NCBI GenBank assembly: GCA_017882045.1
Contig: JADGQF010000007.1
Span: forward strand, 1 to 43,380
Length of the DNA: 43,380 bases
Origin: Anaerolineales bacterium
Lineage (GTDB): Bacteria; Chloroflexota; Anaerolineae; CG2-30-64-16
Direction: 5' to 3'
Shown: positions 32,066-41,368 of the stretch, one piece after another
How positions within the stretch are numbered: the stretch's first letter is position 1
Layout of the letters: each line of letters opens with the position of its first letter
Program-made: the position numbers and the translations under genes
Notes under the pieces: model-generated
The model's input: only the letters and a program-made list of their open reading frames with translations
What the model was told of the DNA's origin: nothing
Database searches by the model: none

Positions 32066-33184
32066 TCACGCGGAGCCCAACATCTCCTGATAAATGCCGT
32101 AAGTCGCGGCCGCCACCTGCGCCTGGGTAAAGCGCTGCAAGACGCGTTGCCGCCCTTGCTGGGCCAATTCAGCCCGACGCCCGGGATCGCCTGCCAGGCC
32201 GCTGATGGCCTGGCACAACGCGTCGACGTCCCCCTCCGGGAAAACGAGGCCGGCCTCGCCGATGACCCGGGGGATCTCCCCACTGCTGGAGCCAATCACC
32301 GGGACGCCGCTCGCCATTGCTTCGACAAGGACCCGCCCAAACTGCTCCATCCAGTTCGGACGGGTGATGGAAGGCAGCACGAGCAGGTCAAAGCGGCGAT
32401 AGTAGTCCGGCGCTTCGGTGGAAGGCACGCGGCCCCAGAAACGCACCTGCCAGGCAATCCCAAGCTCCACAGCCAGCGCCTCCAGGCGCGGCCGCTCGCC
32501 TCCGTCGCCAAGAATTTCCAGCGCCCAGCCTGCGAAAGGTAGACGGGCGCAGGCCTGCAAAAGGAGATCAACGCCCTTTTCAGGAATGAGGGCGCCGGAA
32601 TAGCCGATAACAAACTCCTCCTCGGCCATCCGCCTCTCGCCTGGTTCGCACGGCCGGAAGATCTCCGGGTCCACGCCGAACTGGGGCACTACCGAAACGG
32701 ACCCAGCGTAACCCTTGGCGCGCAGCACTTGCAGAGCAGCCTGGTTCCCGGCAATTGCGTGAGATGCCAGCCCGTAGTTGGCTCGCTCGAAGTAGCTGAA
32801 AGGCAGCGGGTAACGCCGTGGCAGGTTCTGCCAGGTAAAAAACAACCCGCGCGCCCCGATGGAACGTCCCAGTCGTAGTGCCTGCCAGGTCGCGAGATTA
32901 TACGGCTCCTCGTCCACGTGCAAGACCTCCGGGCGCAAGCCGCGCAATATCCGCCCGAGAGTGGGGTACCAGTGCAGATGGTACTGGCCGTTGAAGGCCA
33001 ACGGTGCCACCAGCACCTGGTAGCCGCGGGTGAAGGCCCGCTCCAATCTCACCTCGCCGCGCCGGTCATGCCAGGTGGCCGGAACGATCAGCGTCAGATC
33101 GACCCCCGGCAAGCAGGCCAGTTCCTCCAGCTTACGCTGATAGGCGCCGACCACCAGCGCTTTGGACAGCATCACAACCCGCAC
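32066..33184 (-). CDS. GT4-type glycosyltransferase
   Basis: This 372-residue GT-B protein begins with VVMLSKALVVGAYQRKLEELA and ends with the GT4 nucleotide-sugar domain. The latter has IGYSGALIPEKGVDLLLQA near 190-208 and EQFGRVLVEAMASGVPVIGSSSGEIP near 278-303, including the E-x7-E pair. Together with the next three genes it forms an exopolysaccharide or glycolipid operon. The start is a GTG at 33184 with GGGAG about nine nt before; its own promoter lies at 33234-33261. Confidence 0.88.
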   Translation of the reverse strand: MRVVMLSKALVVGAYQRKLEELACLPGVDLTLIVPATWHDRRGEVRLERAFTRGYQVLVAPLAFNGQYHLHWYPTLGRILRGLRPEVLHVDEEPYNLATWQALRLGRSIGARGLFFTWQNLPRRYPLPFSYFERANYGLASHAIAGNQAALQVLRAKGYAGSVSVVPQFGVDPEIFRPCEPGERRMAEEEFVIGYSGALIPEKGVDLLLQACARLPFAGWALEILGDGGERPRLEALAVELGIAWQVRFWGRVPSTEAPDYYRRFDLLVLPSITRPNWMEQFGRVLVEAMASGVPVIGSSSGEIPRVIGEAGLVFPEGDVDALCQAISGLAGDPGRRAELAQQGRQRVLQRFTQAQVAAATYGIYQEMLGSA

Positions 33185-33233
33185 GCCATCATGCTCCCTG
33201 CGCTACAGTTGGGGTAACAAATGGGCGGTGCAG

Positions 33234-33261
33234 ATTGTACAGAAAAGGGCAATCTTGTAAG
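33234..33261 (-). promoter_or_regulatory. Possible promoter of the envelope operon
   Basis: CTTACA (33256-33261), a 16-nt spacer and TACAAT (33234-33239), about 50 nt before the first glycosyltransferase. The rest of 33262-33400 is the spoVS upstream region, where I see only a TGTAGAC pair repeated with an 8- to 9-nt period near 33294-33308. Confidence 0.5.
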
Positions 33262-33400
33262 GAATGACAATTGCAAAACCCTAGCATCTTGGCTGTAGAC
33301 CGTGTAGACTTCATGATGTAAACTCGCCGGCCAATCGGGGGTTCTCCGCCTCTTCGCTTCGCTCATTACTCACCAGCACTATGCTGCCAGGAGGCCAGCG

Positions 33401-33670
33401 ATGGAACTGATTAAAGTCTCGGCTCACTCACGTTGCACTTTGGTGGCCGGCGCCATCGCCGGAGTAGTACGCGAATGGCGCCATGCCGAGGTCCAGGCCA
33501 TCGGCCCCAACGCGGTGAATCAGGCCATTAAAGCTATCGCCATTGCCCGCAATTACCTGGTCGCTGATGGGCTGCAGATCGTCTGCATACCCGAATTCGT
33601 CAATATTGATATCAAGGGGCGGGAACGGACTGCTATCAAGCTGGTCGTCGTGTGCCAGCCGCCGAATTGA
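33401..33670 (+). CDS. spoVS: SpoVS family small protein
   Basis: This 89-residue protein covers the whole SpoVS (Alba-like) fold. It has EL(I/L)KVSAHSRC, then VAGAIAGVVREW, a central AIGPNAVNQAIKAIAIARNYL helix and a final IDIKGRERTAIKLVV strand pair, and is near-identical in layout to the family. In spore-formers it affects septation and coat assembly. It is also common in non-sporulating Chloroflexota and Thermus-type bacteria, where its role is unclear; nucleic-acid binding is suspected from the Alba-like fold. AGGAGG lies before the ATG. It is convergent with ricT, sharing a hairpin. Confidence 0.95.
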   Translation: MELIKVSAHSRCTLVAGAIAGVVREWRHAEVQAIGPNAVNQAIKAIAIARNYLVADGLQIVCIPEFVNIDIKGRERTAIKLVVVCQPPN

Positions 33671-33678
33671 ACGCACAA

Positions 33679-33709
33679 ATAAGCAGGCAACCTTGTTTTG
33701 CCCGCTTAT
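33679..33709. terminator. Shared hairpin between spoVS and ricT
   Basis: A 12-bp stem with one mismatch (33679-33690, 33698-33709) lies between the convergent stops. On the minus strand TTTG follows, so it may serve ricT better than spoVS. Confidence 0.5.
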
Positions 33710-33729
33710 GGCTTGCCCCAGGTAGCTCG

Positions 33730-34791
33730 TTATTTGCCTCGCCGGCGTGAGCGTCCCCGGCGGCGTTGGCCCCCGGGCTCGCCCTCGCGCGTTGGTTTGC
33801 CCTCCGCCTTTGGCTCGTCGCCGCTATCCGGTTCTCGATCCAGCTCAGCCAACGACCTCAGCGCCGGCTCGGCCAGGGCCTGGTCCAGATCATCCGCCAG
33901 ATCCTCCTCGTCATCGGCCTCCGCATCATTATCATCCAGCTTGCCCGGGCAGTTCTCACAGGGAGTTCCCGTTTGACCAGGCTGCGCATTGGCCTCTGGC
34001 ACGGGCACTTCGATAAACATCTTGGTATCGTTTGGGCCCTGTACCAACACTGTCACTGTGTTGCGCAGGACGTGCACCTGCCGGACTTTGCCCGGCCCCT
34101 CGGGGGTCATCATAGTGCTGTTGATGCGCGGCATTAGCCGCCGGGCCTCGCCGTAGTATTCGTCCTCATAACTAAGGCAGCACAATAAGCGACCACAGGC
34201 GCCGGAAATCTCGGCCGGATTGAGCGGCAGGTCCTGCTGCTTGGCCATTTTAATGGATACAGGGGTGAACTCGCGCAACCAGCTGGCACAACACAGGGCG
34301 AGGCCACAGCGACCACAGCCGCCCAGGTTTTTTGCCTCGTCACGTACGCCGATCTGTCGCATCTCGACGCGGGTCCGCAACAACTGCGCCAGGTCGTGGA
34401 CCAGGCTGCGAAAGTCGACCCGCTGCTCGGCCGTAAAGTACACCAACAAGCTGCTGCAGTCGAAATTGTACTCGACGCTGACCACCTTCATCGGGAGATC
34501 GAGCGCAGCCGAGCGCTCTCGACAGATCTGCAAGCTCTCGACCTCGCGGTGCTCGGCCTGATCCTGTTGCACCAGGTCCCAGGCGATCGCCCGCCGCACG
34601 ACCGGTTTCAGCGCAGCGCTGATCTCGGCATCCGGGACCTCTCGGGCCGCCAACTTGACAGTGCCGAGGGTGCGACCGCGTGATGTCTCGACCACCACAC
34701 GCTCGCCCACCTGCAGGTCCTGCAACCCGTCGGGGTCAAAGTAATAGATCTTGGTTACGGGTTTGAAGGTGACACCCACTACCCAAGGCAT
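33730..34791 (-). CDS. ricT: RicT (YaaT/PSP1) family protein
   Basis: In Bacillus this protein is part of the RicAFT complex that binds iron-sulfur clusters and helps RNase Y mature mRNAs. The 353-residue protein has the PSP1 domain. Its cysteines are clustered as GGCGRCGLALCCASWL (near 158-173) and CGRLLCCLSYE (near 199-209), candidate Fe-S ligands. The C-terminus from about 280 is acidic (DDNDAEADDEEDLADDLDQ) and then switches to a strongly basic RRRGRSRRRGK end, suggesting RNA contact. AAGGAG precedes the start. Linkage to holB is conserved in many Gram-positive bacteria. Confidence 0.92.
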   Translation of the reverse strand: MPWVVGVTFKPVTKIYYFDPDGLQDLQVGERVVVETSRGRTLGTVKLAAREVPDAEISAALKPVVRRAIAWDLVQQDQAEHREVESLQICRERSAALDLPMKVVSVEYNFDCSSLLVYFTAEQRVDFRSLVHDLAQLLRTRVEMRQIGVRDEAKNLGGCGRCGLALCCASWLREFTPVSIKMAKQQDLPLNPAEISGACGRLLCCLSYEDEYYGEARRLMPRINSTMMTPEGPGKVRQVHVLRNTVTVLVQGPNDTKMFIEVPVPEANAQPGQTGTPCENCPGKLDDNDAEADDEEDLADDLDQALAEPALRSLAELDREPDSGDEPKAEGKPTREGEPGGQRRRGRSRRRGK

Positions 34792-34903
34792 ATTTGCTCC
34801 TTATAGTCACAGAGCCGTGCAGCCCTGTCTGCATCCTTAATGAATGGTGCACGCTGCATGATGCGCGGCCGGGCTCGACAGACGGCCGAGCACCGGGCGC
34901 ACC

Positions 34904-35884
34904 TCATGTTCCGACCGGCAACCTCAGCGCAAGGACGTCAATGGCCAGCCGGGCGTTGACGTTCGCCCTGATCCGGCGCGCCGTCTGCAGCACATCTTGC
35001 AGGGCGCCTTCTACCTGTTGGGGGCTATAGCGCTCGGCCTGTTCGACCAACTGCGCGCGCCGGTCCAGATTGACGATTGAGCCGGGCGTACCGTGCTGGA
35101 TCAACAAGATGTCACGCCACCAGGTGGCCCACAAGCCCAGGACTTGTTCGAGCGTTTCGGGCTGGCGGCTGATCTGTTCGCTGAAGCTAAGTCGCGCCAT
35201 ACGCCCCCCGCCGGTCACTGCCTGCAGTTCGTCCAGTCGCTGTGCCCGTTCTTCCCAGAGTCCGGGCTGCGTGTGGGCACGCACCGCCCACCCCAGGCGT
35301 CCGGCGCTCAGCCGGGCCAACAGCGCTGCCCGTTCCGGCTCCACGCCCCAACGCTCAACCAGGGCGGCCTGAATCTGGTCGAGGGGCAAAGGGCGTAAGC
35401 CGACGACCTGGCAGCGCGACAGAATAGTCGGCAGAACTTGGTTGCGCCGGACACAGGTCAGTAACAACATCACGTGGGGGGACGGTTCTTCCAGGGTCTT
35501 GAGCAGCGCATTGGCCGCCGGTGGGGTGGCCCGTTCGATCTCGCGTATAATGAAGATCTTGCGCCGGCCTTCCAGCGGCGACAGCGCGGAGTCGGATTGC
35601 AGAGCGCGCACCTGCTCGATCTGGATCGTGTTCTTCTCGGCCATTACGAACTGCACGTCGGGATAGCGGGCCGCGGCCAGCCGCTGGCAAGTCCGGCATG
35701 CGCCGCAGGGAACTCCGTTACCCACCTCGCATAAGAGGGCCTGGGCGAAGGCCCTGGCGAGGGTCGTTTTGCCCACCTGCACCGGGCCGGTCAGCAAATA
35801 GGCATGGCTAAGCCGGTCGCCGAGTATGGCACGCTCCAGCAGATCCACCGCCCATTCATGTCCTACTACCGGCCAACCGGCCAT
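34904..35884 (-). CDS. holB: DNA polymerase III delta' subunit
   Basis: This 326-residue clamp-loader subunit has an AAA+ domain with Walker A GPVQVGKTT (near 32-40). A zinc module with GVPCGACRTC follows, and FIIREIERATPPAANALLKTLEEP near 110-131 contains the Walker B-like and sensor segments. The residues for ATP hydrolysis are only partly kept, as usual for delta'. GGGGAG lies before the ATG at 35884. It is transcribed from 35916-35945 and is followed by ricT after 112 bp, a gap in which I recognise no gene. Confidence 0.92.
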   Translation of the reverse strand: MAGWPVVGHEWAVDLLERAILGDRLSHAYLLTGPVQVGKTTLARAFAQALLCEVGNGVPCGACRTCQRLAAARYPDVQFVMAEKNTIQIEQVRALQSDSALSPLEGRRKIFIIREIERATPPAANALLKTLEEPSPHVMLLLTCVRRNQVLPTILSRCQVVGLRPLPLDQIQAALVERWGVEPERAALLARLSAGRLGWAVRAHTQPGLWEERAQRLDELQAVTGGGRMARLSFSEQISRQPETLEQVLGLWATWWRDILLIQHGTPGSIVNLDRRAQLVEQAERYSPQQVEGALQDVLQTARRIRANVNARLAIDVLALRLPVGT

Positions 35885-35915
35885 GCGACTCCCCTGAAAG
35901 CAGGATTATGGACCT

Positions 35916-35945
35916 ATTGTAACACAGCATCCTGTTTTGCGCCAA
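35916..35945 (-). promoter_or_regulatory. Promoter of holB
   Basis: TTGGCG (35940-35945), an 18-nt spacer and TACAAT (35916-35921) on the minus strand, 32 nt before the holB start. Confidence 0.65.
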
Positions 35946-35993
35946 CGATTGACGGAAGTATCGCCAACATGCTATCATCGAAATGGCGCAAAA
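35935..35993. repeat. Inverted repeat spanning divergent promoters
   Basis: TTTTGCGCCA (35935-35944) and TGGCGCAAAA (35984-35993) are perfect 10-bp inverted copies 49 nt apart, measured centre to centre. One overlaps the holB -35 region, the other follows the hutI -10. This is the geometry of an operator pair, or chance. Confidence 0.5.
35949..35978 (+). promoter_or_regulatory. Promoter of the hutI remnant
   Basis: TTGACG (35949-35954), an 18-nt spacer and TATCAT (35973-35978), 49 nt before the hutI start. It is still near-consensus although the gene is broken. Confidence 0.65.
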
Positions 35994-36027
35994 CGGGAAC
36001 ACTACGATCTCCACACATGGCGGCAGA

Positions 36028-36991
36028 ATGAAAGTCGACCTACTGATCGACAATTGCGGGCAATTGGTCACCCTGGCCGGTCCAGCGGGTGCCTCAGGCG
36101 CGCGTCGGGGCGCCGCGATGCGCGATTTGGGCCTCATCGAGAACGGGACGGTGGCGGTGGCAGCCGGCCTATCCTGGAAACCGGGCTAAGCCGCGACTTG
36201 AGCGCGCGCTACCAGGCACGCACCCGCATCGATGCGGGCGGGCGGGCGGTGGCGCCGGGCTTTGTCGATCCGCACACTCATCTCCCCTGGGCAGGAGATC
36301 GCGCAGCCGAGTTCGAGATGCGAACTCGGCGGTGCGCACGAAATGGCAAGAATTGCGCGTGGGCTTTTCGTCAGGCTGGCCGCTCTTCTGCGATGTCTTT
36401 TGCGAGGCGGGCGCCTTCGACCTGGAACAATCCAGGCGGATACTGAGAGCCGCACAGGAGGTCGGGTTCGGGGTAAAGATCCATGTGGACGAATTCGCCC
36501 CGCTGGGTGGGACGCCCCTGGCCGTTGAGATGGGGGCGATTGCGGCGGATCACCTGGTAACCACACCGGCCGAACACCTGGCCTTGCTGGCCTCGTCCTC
36601 CACGATAGGGGTGGCGCTGCCGTGCATGCCCTTCGGACTGGCGCAGCGAGATTATACGCCGGGGCGGGCGCTGATTGACCAGGGCGGGGCCCTGGCCCTC
36701 GCCACGGATCTGAACCCCGGCACATGCTGATGCGAGAGCATGCAATTCGTGATCGCGTTGGCTTGCCGCTACATGCGCCTGTTGCCGAGCGAGGCCCTGG
36801 TCGGCGCGACGCTCAATGCCGCCCACGCGATCGGACTTGGAACGCGGGTGGGGAGCCTGGAGCCGGGCAAGTTGGCCGACATGGTCATATTGGACGCGAC
36901 CGATTATCGCATGCTCGGCTACCGTTTTGGGACGAACCTGGCCAGAGGAGTCATCAAGCAGGGCACGCTGGTCGCCGGTTCAGATAGCTGA
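36028..36991 (+). pseudogene. hutI: Imidazolonepropionase, decayed
   Basis: Three pieces of HutI, the histidine-degradation hydrolase, are spread over two frame changes. Piece one gives the N-terminus ([19 protein letters not shown] to NGTVAVAAG). After a shift near 36150-36170, piece two gives [14 protein letters not shown] and the metal-binding [20 protein letters not shown]. About 110 residues are then missing and a new frame gives [33 protein letters not shown] and ATDLNPGTC. An in-frame TGA (36728-36730) follows before CESMQFVIALACRYM to the C-terminus. The whole remnant is about 320 codons against roughly 400 normally. The promoter remains. No other hut gene is nearby. The losses argue for a true pseudogene, not one sequencing error. 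Confidence 0.92.
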
Positions 36992-37007
36992 TCACCTAAA
37001 CGGTTAC

Positions 37008-37036
37008 TTGCACCGGCATTTCATATAGGGTAAAAT
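37008..37036 (+). promoter_or_regulatory. Promoter of the aldehyde dehydrogenase gene
   Basis: TTGCAC (37008-37013), a 17-nt spacer and TAAAAT (37031-37036). The ATG at 37044 lies seven nt after the -10, so the transcript is probably leaderless. Confidence 0.7.
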
Positions 37037-37043
37037 GTGCCTT

Positions 37044-38537
37044 ATGTATAGGAACTGCATCGCGGGCGAGTGGGTTGATTCCCTTTCCGCTGTGAGGTTT
37101 TCTTCTTACAACCCGGCCAACGGCGAGCTGATCGGCGAGGCGCCTATGTGCGGACCGGAGGACGCGGCAAGAGCCGTGGAGGGGGCCGTCAAAGCCTTCG
37201 AGCGTTGGCGGCGGGTGCCCGCTCCGAAGCGCGGGGAGATACTGTTCCAGATCGCCCAGGAACTGGTGGCCGAAAAAGAGCGGCTGGCGCGACTCATGAC
37301 GCGCGAGATGGGCAAGGTGCTTCCAGAAGCGCGCGGCGACGTGCAGGAAGCGATCGATATGGCGTTCTACATGGCGGGCGAGGGACGCCGTCTCTTTGGC
37401 TATACCTCCCCAGTCGAGTTACCGGATAAGTTCGGTATGGCCGTGCGTGATCCGGTGGGCGTGGTAGCAGCCATCACACCCTGGAACTTCCCCATCGCGA
37501 TCCCTGGTTGGAAAATCCTCCCCGCCCTCATCGCGGGCAACGCGGTCGTCTTCAAACCTGCTTCCGATACCGCCATCCTGGGCATTGAGCTCGTGCGCCT
37601 GTTCGAGGAAGCGGGTTTGCCGGCCGGAGTGCTCAGCGTTATCACCGGACCGGGCGATACTGTCGGTGAGGCCTTGATCAGCCATCCTGCCGTGAGGGTT
37701 GTCACCTTCACGGGCTCTACCGAGGCCGGGCGGCGCGTGTCGGCGTTGGTTGCGCCGGGTTTGAAGAAGGTCAGCCTGGAACTGGGCGGCAAGAATGCGA
37801 TTACGGTTATGGACGACGCAGACCTGGACCTTGCCCTGGATGGGGTGATCTGGTCTGCCTTCGGCACCTCTGGCCAGCGCTGCACCGCTTGCTCACGCCT
37901 GATCGTGCAACGCGGCATCCATCGGGAACTGGTGGACCGGCTGGCGAAGCGCACCGAGGCGCTGCGCCTGGGCGATGGGCTGCTGGAAACGACCGATGTA
38001 GGGCCGGTCATCAACCGGCGCTCGCTCGAACGCATCCACCACTACGTGCAGATTGGCTGCGCCGAAGGCGCGGTACTGCGCAGTGGTGGGCGCATTGCGA
38101 CTGAGGGCGCGCTGGCCGAAGGCAACTTTTACGTGCCTACCCTACTCGACCAGGTCAAACCCGGCATGCGGGTGGCACAGGAAGAGATCTTCGGGCCGGT
38201 GCTGAGTATTATCGAAGTGGCTGACCTGGACGAGGCTATCGCGGTTAATAACGCGACCGAGTATGGCCTTTCGAGCTCGATTTACACGGGCGATGTGAAC
38301 GCGGCTTTCACGGCCATGCGCGAGCTTACAACCGGCATTGTCTACATCAACGCCGGCACGATCGGCGCGGAGATCCACTTCCCGTTCGGTGGCACGCGGG
38401 GCACCGGAAACGGCCACCGCGAGGCCGGACAAGCCGCGATCGACACGTTCACCGAGTGGAAATCTATTTACGTCGACTTCAGCGGCCGCTTGCAGCGGGC
38501 GCAGATCGACACTGATACCATCCTCAGCAAGCTGTAG
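37044..38537 (+). CDS. NAD(P)-dependent aldehyde dehydrogenase
   Basis: This 497-residue protein belongs to the aldehyde dehydrogenase superfamily. ITPWNFP near 145-151 and KPASD near 171-175 bind the cofactor. FTGSTEAGRRV, LELGGKN (general base Glu near 253) and GTSGQRCTACSR, with the nucleophile Cys near 287-291, complete the site. The end GGTRGTGNGHREAGQAAIDTFTEWKSIYVDFSG resembles the ALDH7/piperideine-6-carboxylate subgroup. The substrate is likely an amino-acid semialdehyde, but this is inference. A second ATG nine nt upstream (37035) overlaps the -10 box, so I use 37044, which fits a leaderless mRNA. Neither has a ribosome binding site. Confidence 0.92.
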   Translation: MYRNCIAGEWVDSLSAVRFSSYNPANGELIGEAPMCGPEDAARAVEGAVKAFERWRRVPAPKRGEILFQIAQELVAEKERLARLMTREMGKVLPEARGDVQEAIDMAFYMAGEGRRLFGYTSPVELPDKFGMAVRDPVGVVAAITPWNFPIAIPGWKILPALIAGNAVVFKPASDTAILGIELVRLFEEAGLPAGVLSVITGPGDTVGEALISHPAVRVVTFTGSTEAGRRVSALVAPGLKKVSLELGGKNAITVMDDADLDLALDGVIWSAFGTSGQRCTACSRLIVQRGIHRELVDRLAKRTEALRLGDGLLETTDVGPVINRRSLERIHHYVQIGCAEGAVLRSGGRIATEGALAEGNFYVPTLLDQVKPGMRVAQEEIFGPVLSIIEVADLDEAIAVNNATEYGLSSSIYTGDVNAAFTAMRELTTGIVYINAGTIGAEIHFPFGGTRGTGNGHREAGQAAIDTFTEWKSIYVDFSGRLQRAQIDTDTILSKL

Positions 38538-38553
38538 TAAGGAGATAAGCACC

Positions 38554-38808
38554 ATGATCAAGATGAAGACCGAGATGGAGATGGAGACGTCGGTGACACT
38601 GCCGATGGTGCCCAGCAAGGACAAGACGATCGCCAAGCTCTGCCAGGTGACCGTCTCGACCGACGAAGAGATTTCCAAGGTGAACCAGTTGCTCGACGAC
38701 GGCTGGCGCGTGATGAGCATCGGCTATCATGCAGATGCGACCGTCTACGTGTTGGCACGAACTGAGGACAAACCCAGGCACCGGCCCGGTTTTCTGTCGG
38801 CTGATTGA
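38554..38808 (+). CDS. Small conserved-looking protein, unknown function
   Basis: This 84-residue protein begins 16 nt after the aldehyde dehydrogenase stop with AAGGAG before ATG 38554. The N-terminus is Met/Lys/Glu-rich (MIKMKTEMEMETS). The core TIAKLCQVTVSTDEEISKVNQLLDDGWRVMSIGYHADATVYVLAR looks like a compact beta-alpha-beta unit, with a GWRVMSIG(Y/H) strand resembling DUF1737-type or similar small cytosolic proteins. I do not assign a function. It lies directly before nuoB (33 nt) and may be expressed with it. Confidence 0.75.
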   Translation: MIKMKTEMEMETSVTLPMVPSKDKTIAKLCQVTVSTDEEISKVNQLLDDGWRVMSIGYHADATVYVLARTEDKPRHRPGFLSAD

Positions 38809-38841
38809 CACGCGTCAATATCGTGAGCGAGGGAGAGTTTC

Positions 38842-39605
38842 ATGAGTGAAACACCGGCAATCGGCGTCCCGGGGGAACAAGTTCCGCAAGGAGCCGCTCC
38901 GGGGATGCAAGCTCCCCCGGACCCCAAGGGAAACGTGTTCCTGACCTCTGTCGATAACATCTACAACTGGGGACGGGCGCGCTCGATGTGGCCAATGATG
39001 TTCGGCCTGGCCTGCTGCGCGATCGAGATGATTGTCGTCGCGTCGGCGCGCTTCGACCTGAGCCGCTTTGGCATGGAGATCATGCGCGCTTCGCCGCGCC
39101 AGGCGGACCTGATGATCGTTTCCGGCACCGTGACCAAGAAGATGGTGCCTAACATCGTCCGGCTTTACAATCAAATGGCCGAGCCGAAGTACGTACTGGC
39201 AATGGGCGCCTGCGCAACCTCGGGCGGCCCATTCAAGGAGGGCTACAACGTGGTCTCCGGGATCGACAAATTCCTCCCGGTCGACGTCTACGTGCCTGGG
39301 TGCCCACCCACACCGGAGGCATTGCTCTACGGATTGACGAAGATGCACGAAAAGGTCTTCACGCAGTCCGTCCGCACGGCGCGCTGGTATCGCAAGGATC
39401 AACTGAACGAGCCGATTCCGTTGCCCATCCTGGGCCCCGACCTTTACGACGTCCGGGACTATGAGGCGCTCAGAATCGCGGCCGCCAAAGCGGCCGGAGT
39501 GCGAGCAGCCAGCGAACGGGACGCGGCGGCCGGGGGGACGGCAAGCGGTGAAGCTCAAGCCGGCTGGGACGGGGATGGCCAACCGGGACATAACGGGGGT
39601 ACGCG

Positions 39606-39609
<4 letters not shown>
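38842..39609 (+). CDS. nuoB: NADH-quinone oxidoreductase subunit B
   Basis: NuoB carries the terminal N2 [4Fe-4S] cluster of complex I at the membrane interface. The ligands are Cys58-Cys59 (LACCAIEM), Cys124 (GACATSGG) and Cys154 ([10 protein letters not shown]), all present. The 255-residue chain has a Gly/Pro-rich N-terminal extension of about 30 residues. It also has a low-complexity C-terminal tail rich in Ala and Gly (after about 215), both beyond the usual 160-190-residue core. GAGGGAG lies before the start. The stop overlaps the nuoCD start by 4 nt. nuoA is not upstream. Confidence 0.95.
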
Positions 39610-41357
<1,748 letters not shown>

Positions 41358-41368
41358 AGGAGCAAACC

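Noticed and set aside
35983-36189. Short intact open frame at the hutI start as an independent gene
   Set aside because: It is only the N-terminal part of HutI truncated by the first frameshift.
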